This document shows, piece by piece, positions 16,695 through 30,662 of a DNA stretch of 64,000 nucleotides. The translations under genes and the position numbers were made by a program. Every line of letters starts with the position of its first letter. The first letter of the stretch is position 1. The stretch is from Yersinia massiliensis (GTDB lineage: Bacteria > Pseudomonadota > Gammaproteobacteria > Enterobacterales > Enterobacteriaceae): the NCBI RefSeq assembly GCF_003048255.1, contig NZ_CP028487.1, positions 3,720,001 through 3,784,000 on the forward strand, written 5' to 3'. The notes beneath the pieces were generated by a model. That model searched no databases, was not told where the DNA came from, and saw nothing but the letters and a program-made list of their open reading frames with translations.

Positions 16695-19337
16695 ATGAGT
16701 CAACGCGGATTAGAAGCGCTATTACGCCCGAAATCGATTGCGGTCATTGGTGCGTCAGAAAAGCCTGAACGTGCCGGTTTCCTGATGATGCGTAATTTGT
16801 TGGATGGCGGCTTCAATGGCCCTATTCTGCCGGTTACCCCGACGCATAAAGCGGTTTGCGGTGTGCTGGCTTATGCCAATATCGCCAGCCTCCCCATCAC
16901 GCCCGACTTGGCTATCCTTTGTACACATGACCACCGCAATCTGACATTGCTCGAAGACTTGGGTGTCCGTGGCTGTAAAGCGGTGATTGTTCTCTCTGCT
17001 GCGACAGAGCAATTCCCTGAGTTGAAAGCCTGCGCTCATCGTCATCATATGCGCTTGCTTGGGCCAAACAGTTTAGGCTTACTGGCACCGTGGCAAGGGT
17101 TGAATGCCAGTTTCTCGCCCGTGCCCATCAAAAAAGGGCGATTGGCGTTTATCTCCCAGTCGGCTGCAGTCGCAAATACCATTTTGGATTGGGCGCAACA
17201 GCGGGAAGTTGGCTTTTCTTACTTTATCGCGCTGGGTGATAGTCTCGATATTGATGTCGACGACCTGCTCGATTTCCTCGCCAGAGACGGTAAAACCAGC
17301 GCCATTATGTTGTATATCGAACATATCAGCGATGCTCGGCGCTTTTTATCTGCTTCACGCAGTGCTTCGCGTAATAAGCCCATTCTGGTGGTCAAAAGTG
17401 GTCGCAGCCAGCGGGCACAACAATTACTGAATGGCCAGCAAGGGTTGGATGCCGCTTATGATGCCGCGATTCAGCGCGCGGGGTTACTGCGAGTGCAAGA
17501 TACGCATGAGTTGTTCTCTGCTGTCGAGACACTCAGTCATATGCACCCCCTACGAGGTGAGCGCTTACTCATTGTCAGTAACGGTGCTGCACCCGCCGCC
17601 ATGGCATTGGATGAACTCATTAGCCGTAATGGCAAACTGGCGACATTGTCAGATACCACACAATCGGCTCTGAGCGAGGCACTACCGTCTTTTGTTTCCT
17701 TACGTAACCCAATAGACCTACGGGATGATGCCAGTGCTGAGCGCTATTTAGCTGCGGTTAAGCCGTTATTGGACAGCACCGATTATGACGCGTTACTACT
17801 GATTCATTCCCCCAGTGCCGCAGCACCGGGTAGCAAGACCGCCGAGCTATTAATTTCAGCTATCCGCCAGCACCCACGTGGAAAACGCCTTACTGTGCTG
17901 ACTAACTGGTGCGGAGAATATTCATCGCAGGACGCACGGCGGCTATTCACCGAAGCAGGAATACCGACCTACCGCACACCAGAGGGCGCGATTACTGCCT
18001 TTATGCATATGGTGGAATATCGCCGTAACCAAAAACAACTGAAAGAGACGCCAGCACTGCCTGTGGGGCTGACGGCGAATACCGCTCATGTCCACCAATT
18101 GATCCGCCAAGCATTGGCTGAAGGGACGACTCAGCTCGATACCCATGAAGTACAGCCGATCTTAGAAGCTTATGGCCTGAATATGCTGCCAACCTGGATT
18201 GCCAGTGATAGCGTAGAAGCGGTGCATATCGCCGAGCGTTTGGGGTATCCCGTTGCGATCAAACTGCGTTCCCCCGATATCCCGCACAAATCTGAAGTTC
18301 AGGGTGTCATGTTGTACCTGCGTACGGCCATCGAGGTACAACGCGCCGCTGACGATATTCTTGACCGCGTCAAGCGTACCTTCCCACAAGCCCGCATCCA
18401 TGGCCTGTTGGTGCAAAGTATGGCTAACCGTGCTGGCGCGCAAGAATTACGCATTGCCGTTGAACAAGATGCGATTTTCGGCCCACTGATTATGTTGGGT
18501 GAAGGGGGAATCGAATGGCATCATGAAACACAGGCCGCCGTCGCACTACCACCACTCAATATGGCGCTGGCCCGCTATCTGATTATTCAAGCGGTCAAAG
18601 GCGGGAAAATTCGCAGCCGTGGATCGCTGCAGCCTTTAGATATCCCAGGATTAAGTCGGTTGCTGGTACAAGTCTCTAACTTGATTCTCGATTGCCCCGA
18701 AATCAGTCGGTTAGATATCCACCCCGTTCTTGCTTCTGGTAATGAGTTCACGCTGCTGGATGTTTCCATGCAACTCGCCCCAGTGAGTGGCGATCCACAG
18801 GCTCGATTAGCCATACGCCCCTACCCACATGAGTTAGAGCAAAAGGTGGTGTTAAAAGATGGCTCCGAGTGCCTATTCCGCCCTATCTTGCCGGAAGATG
18901 AACCGCTGCTAAAATTGTTTATTGATCAAGTCACTAAAGAAGATCTCTATTATCGCTACTTCAGTGAAATCAATGAATTCAGCCATGATGATTTGGCGAA
19001 TATGACGCAGATTGACTATGATCGGGAAATGGCATTTGTCGCGGTACGCCAAAATGCGACAGGACCGGAAATCATCGGTGTGACGCGGGCGTTATCTGAT
19101 CCCGATAATATTGATGCTGAGTTCGCCGTATTAGTACGTTCAGACTTAAAAGGGCTAGGCTTAGGTCGAGAACTGCTCGAAAAGATGATTCACTATACGC
19201 GCAGCCATGGGTTAACGCGGTTAACCGCGATCACCATGCCGAACAATCGCGGCATGATTGGTTTAGCTAAAAAACTGGGCTTTAGTATTGATGTACAAAT
19301 TGAGGATGGGATCGTTAACCTGGAACTGGCGCTGTGA
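16695..19337 (+). CDS. patZ: Protein lysine acetyltransferase PatZ (Pka/YfiQ)
   Basis: A GNAT enzyme that acetylates lysines of metabolic enzymes such as acetyl-CoA synthetase, switching them off. Its 880 residues give two parts. The first, about 1-700, resembles NDP-forming acyl-CoA synthetases (SIAVIGASEKPERAG, an ATP-grasp region around VAIKLRSPDIPHKSEVQG) and is thought to be regulatory. The C-terminal GNAT domain, about 730-880, includes RSDLKGLGLGRELLEKM, the acetyl-CoA-binding loop. The gene lies between tapT and pssA. Regulation by cAMP-CRP is known in E. coli; I did not identify a site here. Confidence 0.94.
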   Translation: MSQRGLEALLRPKSIAVIGASEKPERAGFLMMRNLLDGGFNGPILPVTPTHKAVCGVLAYANIASLPITPDLAILCTHDHRNLTLLEDLGVRGCKAVIVLSAATEQFPELKACAHRHHMRLLGPNSLGLLAPWQGLNASFSPVPIKKGRLAFISQSAAVANTILDWAQQREVGFSYFIALGDSLDIDVDDLLDFLARDGKTSAIMLYIEHISDARRFLSASRSASRNKPILVVKSGRSQRAQQLLNGQQGLDAAYDAAIQRAGLLRVQDTHELFSAVETLSHMHPLRGERLLIVSNGAAPAAMALDELISRNGKLATLSDTTQSALSEALPSFVSLRNPIDLRDDASAERYLAAVKPLLDSTDYDALLLIHSPSAAAPGSKTAELLISAIRQHPRGKRLTVLTNWCGEYSSQDARRLFTEAGIPTYRTPEGAITAFMHMVEYRRNQKQLKETPALPVGLTANTAHVHQLIRQALAEGTTQLDTHEVQPILEAYGLNMLPTWIASDSVEAVHIAERLGYPVAIKLRSPDIPHKSEVQGVMLYLRTAIEVQRAADDILDRVKRTFPQARIHGLLVQSMANRAGAQELRIAVEQDAIFGPLIMLGEGGIEWHHETQAAVALPPLNMALARYLIIQAVKGGKIRSRGSLQPLDIPGLSRLLVQVSNLILDCPEISRLDIHPVLASGNEFTLLDVSMQLAPVSGDPQARLAIRPYPHELEQKVVLKDGSECLFRPILPEDEPLLKLFIDQVTKEDLYYRYFSEINEFSHDDLANMTQIDYDREMAFVAVRQNATGPEIIGVTRALSDPDNIDAEFAVLVRSDLKGLGLGRELLEKMIHYTRSHGLTRLTAITMPNNRGMIGLAKKLGFSIDVQIEDGIVNLELAL

Positions 19338-19514
19338 TTTCAGTTGCATAAATCGCCGTGATATACGCCACAACCCCAAACGATTCGGTCATTAACCGGC
19401 AAAACTTGCGCACAATCCGGAAAAGTAGTGGTATTATCGCCCGACTCTATGGATTAGTGTTTTTTTGGATATGGCGGCTTTGCCATTAAATAACAAGAGA
19501 AGAAGCGCACTGTG

Positions 19515-20870
19515 ATGTTGTCAAAATTTAAACGTAGTAAACATCAACAACACCTTGCACAACTGCCCAAACTCCCCCAGCCAGTTGATGATGTCCAAAC
19601 GCTGTATTGCCCCAAGGTTTTCCGCTCTACACTATTGGAATTAATAGGTCAGGCGACCAACCGTATTTATCTGGTGGCGCTTTATCTTGAGCAGGATGAT
19701 GCAGGTCGCGACGTGATGAACGCCCTCTATCAGGCCAAACAGCGACAGCCTGAACTGGAAATTTGCGTGCTAGTAGACTGGCACCGTGCCCAGCGTGGCC
19801 GTATCGGAGCAGCAGCAGTCAATACTAATGCTGATTGGTATTGCGAGATGGCAGCACAACATCCTGATGTTTGCGTTCCAGTTTATGGTGTTCCGGTTAA
19901 TACCCGAGAAGCCCTTGGTGTCCTGCATCTCAAAGGTTTTATCATTGATGACACCGTGATCTACAGTGGTGCCAGCATCAATGACGTCTATCTGCATCAA
20001 AACGATAAGTATCGTTATGATCGTTACCAGTTAATCACGAATCCATCATTGGCCGGTATTATGGTTGATTACGTGAAACAGCGAGTCTTGAGTGCCGGTG
20101 CTGTTCAGCGCCTTGATCGTACGGATCGACCCACGAATCCTGAAATCAAAAACGAAACTCGGCAGTTTCGCTCCTCGCTGCGTGACATCGGATATCAATT
20201 CTCTACGCAAGCAAGCAATGATGAATTAGCTATCACACCCTTAGTTGGCTTAGGCAAAAAAAGCCCGCTGAACAAAACGATTCATCACCTCATGTCTTCC
20301 GCTGATGAGCGCCTGACGATTTGCACTCCCTACTTTAATTTGCCTGCGTTATTAGTTCGCAACATTATTTATTTACTGCGAGAAGGTAAACAAGTCGAGA
20401 TTATTGTCGGCGACAAAACAGCAAATGATTTTTATATTCCGGAAGATCAGCCGTTTAAAATTATTGGCGCATTACCTTACTTATACGAAATCAACTTGCG
20501 TCGTTTCCTCAGCCGCTTACAACGCTTTGTGGATAACGGACAACTTATCGTTCGTTTGTGGAAGGATGGTGACAATACCTACCATCTGAAAGGGATGTGG
20601 GTAGATAATAACTGGCAATTGATCACCGGTAACAATCTGAATCCACGTGCATGGCGTTTGGATCTTGAGAATGCCATTTTGATTCATGATCCTAAGCATG
20701 AGATGCATGAACAGCGAGCTAAAGAGTTAGAGTGTATCCGCACTCATACCAAAGTCGTCTCGCACTACCTTGAACTTGAGAATATTCAACAGTACCCCGT
20801 CAAGGTTCGTAAACTGATCCGTCGCTTACGCAGAATTCGTATCGATCGCTTAATTAGCCGCATACTATAA
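19515..20870 (+). CDS. pssA: CDP-diacylglycerol-serine O-phosphatidyltransferase PssA
   Basis: PssA makes phosphatidylserine, the precursor of phosphatidylethanolamine. It is the ribosome- and membrane-associated enterobacterial enzyme of the phospholipase D superfamily. It has 451 residues from the ATG at 19515, equal to E. coli; a GTG one codon upstream is also possible. There are two HKD motifs: His138-Lys140-Asp145 (HLKGFIIDD), and HLKGMWVD in the C-terminal half. It ends in a basic tail (RKLIRRLRRIRIDRL) suited to anionic membranes or ribosomes. A terminator follows. Confidence 0.97.
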   Translation: MLSKFKRSKHQQHLAQLPKLPQPVDDVQTLYCPKVFRSTLLELIGQATNRIYLVALYLEQDDAGRDVMNALYQAKQRQPELEICVLVDWHRAQRGRIGAAAVNTNADWYCEMAAQHPDVCVPVYGVPVNTREALGVLHLKGFIIDDTVIYSGASINDVYLHQNDKYRYDRYQLITNPSLAGIMVDYVKQRVLSAGAVQRLDRTDRPTNPEIKNETRQFRSSLRDIGYQFSTQASNDELAITPLVGLGKKSPLNKTIHHLMSSADERLTICTPYFNLPALLVRNIIYLLREGKQVEIIVGDKTANDFYIPEDQPFKIIGALPYLYEINLRRFLSRLQRFVDNGQLIVRLWKDGDNTYHLKGMWVDNNWQLITGNNLNPRAWRLDLENAILIHDPKHEMHEQRAKELECIRTHTKVVSHYLELENIQQYPVKVRKLIRRLRRIRIDRLISRIL

Positions 20871-20914
20871 ACCTAAATAAAACCGGTCATACCTAAATTG
20901 ATAAAATGATCCCA

Positions 20915-20951
20915 ATACCCTGTGAGCCTTGAGCTAACAGGGTATTTTTTT
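20915..20951 (+). terminator. Terminator after pssA
   Basis: The stem ATACCCTGT (20915-20923) pairs with ACAGGGTAT (20937-20945), followed by six T residues. Confidence 0.88.
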
Positions 20952-21100
20952 GGGAACCGTACGCCATTACGTCCTCTAGCTTCACTTCTGAGCATATACA
21001 GCCAGTCATTATTGAGTATTGCCCCTAATCAGTCCCAACTAACTTTTGCCCTGTACTTAAAGGCACCAGTTCTGATATCCAAAATACGAGATTAACAATA

Positions 21101-21282
21101 GGTAAATGGTAAATGGTAAATGGTAAATGGTAAATGGTAAATGGTAAATGGTAAATGGTAAATGGTAAATGGTAAATGGTAAATGGTAAATGGTAAATGG
21201 TAAATGGTAAATGGTAAATGGTAAATGGTAAATGGTAAATGGTAAATGGTGAGTGGTGAGTGGTGAGTGGTGAGTGGTGAGT
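21101..21282. repeat. Heptamer minisatellite: 21 x GGTAAAT then 5 x GGTGAGT
   Basis: A perfect 7-bp tandem array of 26 units in two homogeneous blocks, GGTAAAT from 21101 to 21247 and GGTGAGT from 21248 to 21282. The blocks differ at two positions of the unit (A to G). It lies between the pssA terminator and the rRNA operon terminator, in a 514-base gene-free interval that otherwise holds only those two terminators. The minus strand is open in all three frames through the array. Such arrays change length by slippage, so this is a likely VNTR. No function is known to me. Confidence 0.95.
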
Positions 21283-21345
21283 CTCGATTTTAATCGATTC
21301 AATTGTCATAACAATAAATCAATTTTTTAGTTTTTTATAATGCAA

Positions 21346-21376
21346 AAAACCCCTGAATCTGCGATTCAGGGGTTTT
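21346..21376 (-). terminator. rRNA operon terminator
   Basis: A perfect 14-base stem (21346-21359 with 21363-21376, AAAACCCCTGAATC) with a 3-base loop lies just past tRNA-Asp. On the minus strand it is followed by a T-rich sequence. Confidence 0.9.
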
Positions 21377-21384
21377 GCAATAAG

Positions 21385-21461
21385 TGGCGGAACGGACGGG
21401 GCTCGAACCCGCGACCCCCTGCGTGACAGGCAGGTATTCTAACCAACTGAACTACCGCTCC
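21385..21461 (-). tRNA. tRNA-Asp (GTC)
   Basis: A 77-nt cloverleaf with encoded CCA, the GTC anticodon at 21425-21427 (reverse strand) and T-loop GGGTTCGAGCCCC. It is nearly identical to enterobacterial tRNA-Asp. It is the distal gene of the rRNA operon, 123 bases after 5S. Confidence 0.98.
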
Positions 21462-21584
21462 ACCGATTCTGTTACGTGTATCTTCCTGATACTTACCCTT
21501 TACAGGGCCAGCGCTCCTCGCTGTGCAAAACCGTCTCTGACGATTTTGTCAGTTACCAGATGTCACTCTGATAACTCGTGTTTG

Positions 21585-21704
21585 ATGCCTGGCAGTGTCC
21601 TACTCTCGCATGGGGAGACCCCACACTACCATCGGCGCTACGGCGTTTCACTTCTGAGTTCGGCATGGGATCAGGTGGGACCACCGCGCTATGGCCGCCA
21701 GGCA
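21585..21704 (-). rRNA. rrf: 5S ribosomal RNA
   Basis: 120 nt beginning TGCCTGGCGGC and ending GCCAGGCAT, with the universal internal CCGAACTCAGAAGTGAAACG. It is complete and lies 109 bases after 23S on the transcribed strand. Confidence 0.98.
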
Positions 21705-21813
21705 AATTCTGTTTCAATCAACCCGCTACACGCTCTCTCCGCGCAGCCAGTCAACCCAACCTCGGAACTTCGCTGAAAATCTCTCAATACCACCAAAACA
21801 CCTTTGGTGTTGT

Positions 21814-24720
<2,907 letters not shown>

Positions 24721-24867
24721 TCACAACCCAAAGATGTTTTATCCTGAAGATAAAGACCTTCATGCTGTGATTATTGAGAGACTCTCATACAGGTTACTGA
24801 TTATCCCGATACTTCTACGGTGAGATAATGTTCAGCTGTATGGTTTCAATTTTCAGCTTGTTCCAGA

Positions 24868-24879
24868 TTGTTAAAGAGC
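24868..24879 (-). promoter_or_regulatory. boxA antitermination element in the spacer before 23S
   Basis: The minus strand reads GCTCTTTAACAA, the NusB/NusE-binding boxA, in the tRNA-Glu to 23S spacer. The leader copy is at 26906-26917. Confidence 0.85.
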
Positions 24880-24968
24880 AATAGCTTAAACACGACTTGT
24901 GAAAGTCATCTTTAAGATATTTTCGGTTTCGCAGAACCGGTGATAATGTCTTTCACACATTATCGGAT

Positions 24969-25044
24969 TGGCGTCCCCAAGGGGATTCGAACCCCTGTTA
25001 CAGCCGTGAAAGGGCAGTGTCCTAGGCCTCTAGACGATGGGGAC
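24969..25044 (-). tRNA. tRNA-Glu (TTC)
   Basis: A 76-nt cloverleaf with encoded CCA and anticodon TTC at 25018-25020 (reverse strand). It lies in the 16S-23S spacer, as in E. coli rrnG, which occupies the same chromosomal position upstream of clpB. Confidence 0.98.
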
Positions 25045-25179
25045 ACGAAAATACCGATTAAACCGAAATCTAACCGTTTCGCATCAGCATGAGTCGAAAC
25101 TCACGACATCAACAGGTGCTTTGCTCTATTACATTCATCAGACAATCTGTGTGGACACTACGCAATGCGTATCGTGAGG

Positions 25180-26722
<1,543 letters not shown>

Positions 26723-26905
26723 AAGATTTGTTTGATTTGCTACCGAAGTAGCGATGCTCAAAGATTACTTTCTGCAAATATGCATTCGAACCGAGGTTCA
26801 AATGTTTACTGCTTTGGTCACTCTTCAAGACTTTGATATTGCTTCTGCCTGCCGAAACAGGCTTCGATATCGTCTTGCGAGTGCCCACACAGATTGTCTG
26901 ATAAA

Positions 26906-26917
26906 TTGTTAAAGAGC
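26906..26917 (-). promoter_or_regulatory. boxA antitermination element in the rRNA leader
   Basis: GCTCTTTAACAA on the minus strand, about 190 bases upstream of 16S and downstream of P1 and P2. It recruits the NusB-S10 antitermination complex. Confidence 0.85.
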
Positions 26918-26968
26918 GTTCGTTACCTGTTAACCTTGCGGTCAATCTGACGGTAACGCGGGAGGCAG

Positions 26969-26996
26969 ATAATACGCTTTCCCGCTGAAGAGTCAA
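26969..26996 (-). promoter_or_regulatory. rRNA promoter P2
   Basis: The -35 TTGACT (26991-26996) and -10 TATTAT (26969-26974) are separated by 16 bases. The sequence closely resembles E. coli rrn P2 (GCGGGAAAGCG in the spacer). Confidence 0.88.
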
Positions 26997-27088
26997 GGTC
27001 CTATTTGCTTTCTTTCGAACTCAAACTAATTCTTTTCTCTTCCTAACCCGGCGAAGTCTATTTCGTTGTTCCCGGTCAGTGGAGGCGC

Positions 27089-27116
27089 ATTATAGGGAGT
27101 TCCTGACAGGCTGCAA
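27089..27116 (-). promoter_or_regulatory. rRNA promoter P1
   Basis: The -10 TATAAT (27089-27094) and -35 TTGCAG (27111-27116) have a 16-base spacer ending in ACTCCC and a GC-rich discriminator GCGCC, the hallmarks of stringent- and growth-rate-controlled rrn P1. Confidence 0.88.
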
Positions 27117-27183
27117 CCCCTAATTTCAAAAAACTTTTCAACCGCTCACTAATTCAGCAAAAACATCATTAATGGCGAAATAT

Positions 27184-27221
27184 AAAACAAGAAGGGGCGA
27201 TTTCTCGCCCCTTCTTGTTTT
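27184..27221. terminator. Terminator of clpB
   Basis: A perfect 17-base stem (27184-27200 with 27205-27221, containing AAGAAGGGGCGA) with a 4-base loop and T-rich flanks. It lies just past the clpB stop on the minus strand. Confidence 0.92.
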
Positions 27222-27226
27222 AAGCA

Positions 27227-29800
27227 TTACTGTTTGGCAGTAATATGCCCATTCTCTACATCCAAAATCACAGGTACACCTGGTATCAACTTGCCAGAAA
27301 GTATCTGTTGTGACAGCGGGTTCTCGATTTCCTGCTGGATAGCGCGTTTCAATGGCCGCGCACCATACACAGGGTCGAAACCAGCTTCGCCCAAGAACTC
27401 TAATGCAGGCTGAGTAATAGTGACTTGGTAGCCACGCTCCTCCAACCGTTTATACAGCCGCTCCAGTTGGATATTGGCGATAGCCGCCAAATGTGCTCGG
27501 CCTAACGGATGGAATACAACAACCTCATCAATACGGTTAATGAATTCAGGACGGAAATGATGGCTGACGACCTCCATCACCATATCTTTCATTTCGGTAT
27601 AATTTCTTTCGCCGAAACGTTCCTGAATCAAATCTGACCCTAGGTTAGATGTCATGATGACAACCGTATTGCGGAAGTCGACTGTTCGACCCTGCCCGTC
27701 AGTCAAACGCCCATCATCCAACACCTGCAAGAGTATGTTGAAAACATCTGGATGCGCTTTTTCCACTTCATCTAATAAAATCACAGAATAAGGACGACGA
27801 CGTACTGCTTCTGTCAGATATCCACCTTCTTCATAGCCAACATAGCCTGGAGGTGCACCCACCAGCCGAGAGACAGAGTGTTTCTCCATAAACTCGGACA
27901 TATCAATACGCACCATGGCATCGTCGCTGTCGAACAAGAATGTGGCCAGCGCTTTACACAGTTCGGTTTTACCTACCCCAGTCGGCCCTAAGAATAAGAA
28001 GGAGCCAATTGGGCGATTCGGATCTGACAAACCAGCACGACTACGGCGGATAGCATTGGATACTGCTTCAACCGCTTCATCCTGCCCGATGACTCGCTTA
28101 TGGAGATCTTGTTCCATACGCAGCAGCTTATCCCGCTCACTTTCCAACATGCGAGACACAGGAATACCGGTCCAGCGCGCCAGAACATCCGCAATCTCCA
28201 CCTCGGTGACGCGATTACGCAACAGCTTCATGGTTTTCCCTTCCAGCGCAGTTGCCGCTGCAAGCTGTTTTTCCAACTCAGGAATTTTACCGTACTGAAG
28301 CTCTGACATTTGCGCCAAATCACCGACACGACGAGCCTGTTCTAATGTGATTTTGGCTTGTTCTAGTTCTGTTTTGATATTCTGGGTCCCAGTGAGTGAG
28401 GCTTTTTCTGCTTTCCACTCTTCTTCTAACTCAGAATATTCACGCTCTTTCTGCTCTAATTCCGTATTGAGCATTTCCAGACGTTTTTTACTGGCATCAT
28501 CGGACTCTTTCTTCAGCGCCTGCTGTTCCAATTTCAACTGGATAATCCGGCGTTCCAATCGGTCCAAGGATTCTGGTTTTGAATCCATCTGCATGCGGAT
28601 GCTAGAACCCGCTTCATCAATAAGGTCGATAGCTTTATCCGGCAACTGACGATCCGCAATATAGCGGTGTGACAATGTTGCCGCGGCAACAATTGCTGGG
28701 TCAGTGATCTGCACATGGTGATGCAGTTCATATCGCTCTTTCAACCCACGCAAAATAGCAATCGTGTCTTCAACACTAGGTTCTGCAACGTAAACTTTCT
28801 GGAAACGCCGCTCAAGCGCCGCATCCTTTTCTATATACTGACGATATTCATCAAGTGTTGTTGCCCCTACGCAGTGCAGTTCTCCGCGTGCTAACGCTGG
28901 TTTCAGCATGTTACCGGCATCCATTGCCCCGTCACCTTTCCCAGCGCCGACCATGGTATGCAACTCATCAATGAACAAGATGACGCTACCTTCTTGTTTC
29001 GATAAATCGTTCAGTACACCTTTCAAACGCTCTTCAAATTCACCACGATATTTCGCACCAGCGATCAGTGCACCCATATCAAGGGAAAGGACACGTTTAT
29101 GTTTCAAACCTTCAGGCACTTCACCATTAACGATACGTTGCGCCAGACCTTCAACGATAGCCGTTTTACCGACACCGGGTTCACCAATTAACACGGGGTT
29201 ATTTTTGGTACGGCGCTGTAAGACTTGAATAGTACGACGAATTTCTTCATCACGGCCAATGACCGGATCGAGCTTGCCTTGCTCCGCACGCTCAGTCAGG
29301 TCGATAGTGAATTTTTTCAATGCCTGACGCTGATCTTCAGCCCCTTGGTCATCGACTTTGTCACCACCACGCATATTTTCAATTGCCTTATCTATATTAT
29401 TAGTTGTTGCCCCCGCAGCCTTTAACATATCAGTTAAAGTGCCACGATCTTCCAGCACTGCCAGAACGAACAGCTCTGAAGAGATAAATTTATCTGCGCG
29501 TTTTTGCGCTAATTTGTCACAAAGGTTGAGTACTCGTACCAGCTCGTTTGATGGTTGAACATCACCGCCGGTCCCCTCAACTTGTGGAAGACGGCCTAAG
29601 GCTTGCTCAATATCGCTACGTAAATTAGCAACATTAATCCCCGCCGAGGCCAGTAATGGGCGAACCGTACCCCCATCCTGATTGAGCAATGCGCTCATCA
29701 AATGTAATGGTTCAATGAATTGATTATCGCGCCCAAGCGCTAAAGATTGTGCATCGGCGAGGGCAAGCTGGAATTTACTGGTAAGACGATCCAGACGCAT
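27227..29800 (-). CDS. clpB: ATP-dependent disaggregase ClpB
   Basis: A hexameric AAA+ chaperone that solubilises protein aggregates with DnaK. It has 857 residues from the ATG at 29800, equal to E. coli; GGAGG sits just upstream, so the longer frame from 29821 is not used. An N-domain is followed by NBD1 with Walker A GEPGVGKT (about 206-213). Then comes the coiled-coil middle domain (about 410-520, rich in Glu/Lys/Leu heptads) and NBD2 with GPTGVGKT (about 605-612). A sigma-32-type promoter lies at 29839-29866. Confidence 0.98.
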   Translation of the reverse strand: MRLDRLTSKFQLALADAQSLALGRDNQFIEPLHLMSALLNQDGGTVRPLLASAGINVANLRSDIEQALGRLPQVEGTGGDVQPSNELVRVLNLCDKLAQKRADKFISSELFVLAVLEDRGTLTDMLKAAGATTNNIDKAIENMRGGDKVDDQGAEDQRQALKKFTIDLTERAEQGKLDPVIGRDEEIRRTIQVLQRRTKNNPVLIGEPGVGKTAIVEGLAQRIVNGEVPEGLKHKRVLSLDMGALIAGAKYRGEFEERLKGVLNDLSKQEGSVILFIDELHTMVGAGKGDGAMDAGNMLKPALARGELHCVGATTLDEYRQYIEKDAALERRFQKVYVAEPSVEDTIAILRGLKERYELHHHVQITDPAIVAAATLSHRYIADRQLPDKAIDLIDEAGSSIRMQMDSKPESLDRLERRIIQLKLEQQALKKESDDASKKRLEMLNTELEQKEREYSELEEEWKAEKASLTGTQNIKTELEQAKITLEQARRVGDLAQMSELQYGKIPELEKQLAAATALEGKTMKLLRNRVTEVEIADVLARWTGIPVSRMLESERDKLLRMEQDLHKRVIGQDEAVEAVSNAIRRSRAGLSDPNRPIGSFLFLGPTGVGKTELCKALATFLFDSDDAMVRIDMSEFMEKHSVSRLVGAPPGYVGYEEGGYLTEAVRRRPYSVILLDEVEKAHPDVFNILLQVLDDGRLTDGQGRTVDFRNTVVIMTSNLGSDLIQERFGERNYTEMKDMVMEVVSHHFRPEFINRIDEVVVFHPLGRAHLAAIANIQLERLYKRLEERGYQVTITQPALEFLGEAGFDPVYGARPLKRAIQQEIENPLSQQILSGKLIPGVPVILDVENGHITAKQ

Positions 29801-29838
29801 AACACCTCCAATATTGGTCAAAATTGCTACTGGAGATT

Positions 29839-29866
29839 AGATGAGGTCATACCTCAAATTTTCAAG
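29839..29866 (-). promoter_or_regulatory. Sigma-32 (heat shock) promoter of clpB
   Basis: On the minus strand, CTTGAAA (29860-29866) is followed after 13 bases by CCTCATCT (29839-29846). The consensus is CTTGAAA and CCCCATNT with 11-16 bases between. Confidence 0.85.
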
Positions 29867-29930
29867 GTTATTTTGACACTATATTTAAAGTAATTCGTTA
29901 TGCGCCTGCGGATCGTCCTAATTCAGTAGG

Positions 29931-30662
29931 TTATATCAGCCAGACTAAACTTGCCATACGTCCAGTCATCCCATCTCGCCGATAAGAGAAAAATTGCTGT
30001 TTTTCAGTCACTGTACAGTGATCACCACCATAAATAGCATGAATACCCGCAGCCTGTAGGCGCATGCGAGCCAATGAATAAATATCCGCAAGATATTTGG
30101 AACCGGAAGGGATAAAAGCTGAAGCGGCTTGAGTATCGATATCACTAAATGCTTGTTTTACATCTTCACCCACTTCGAACTGTTGTGGGCCAATAGCTGG
30201 GCCTAACCAGGCCATAATAGAAGCAGGTGCCACATTAAACTGCGCAAGCGTCTGTTCAAGGACGCCAGCACATAGACCACGCCACCCCGCATGGGCAGCC
30301 GCAACTTCATCACCCTTTAGAGAGCAAAATAGCACCGGCAGACAATCGGCTGTCATGACAGCACACACTTGCCCAGCGACACGGCTATAAACCGCATCGG
30401 CCCGTACATCAGGGGTAACTTCGCCGTCCAGATGCAAGACACGAGTGCCATGTACCTGCTCTAGCCACACAGGCATTTGCGGTAAGCCCGCCAGCGCAAC
30501 TAAACGCTGGCGATTGGCGATCACACTTGCAGTGACATCGCCCACATGGGTGCCGAGATTTAATGAATCATAAGGCGGGGTGCTGATACCACCATGACGT
30601 GTCGTGCTACATGCCTTCACGCCTGCAGGCATCGGCCAGTTGGGGAGTATCAGCTCGTTCAT
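29931..30662 (-). CDS. pgeF: Purine nucleoside phosphorylase / peptidoglycan editing factor PgeF (YfiH)
   Basis: A multicopper-oxidase-like (DUF152) cytoplasmic protein. In E. coli it prevents wrong amino acid use in peptidoglycan precursors and shows purine nucleoside phosphorylase/laccase activity. It has 243 residues. Metal-site segments are EQVHGTRVLH, TADCLPVLF and AAAHAGWRGL. The start codon overlaps the rluD stop as TAATG, which indicates translational coupling. An upstream in-frame start at 30668 is possible but less conserved. Confidence 0.93.
   Translation of the reverse strand: MNELILPNWPMPAGVKACSTTRHGGISTPPYDSLNLGTHVGDVTASVIANRQRLVALAGLPQMPVWLEQVHGTRVLHLDGEVTPDVRADAVYSRVAGQVCAVMTADCLPVLFCSLKGDEVAAAHAGWRGLCAGVLEQTLAQFNVAPASIMAWLGPAIGPQQFEVGEDVKQAFSDIDTQAASAFIPSGSKYLADIYSLARMRLQAAGIHAIYGGDHCTVTEKQQFFSYRRDGMTGRMASLVWLI

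Noticed and set aside
21101..21282. CRISPR-like regular array
   Set aside because: The units are contiguous 7-mers without spacers and no cas genes are present.
21025..21309. Minus-strand open frames of 81-94 codons with a TIYHLPF-type repeat
   Set aside because: They exist only because the heptamer array has no stop codon in any minus-strand frame; no ribosome site or non-repeat domain.
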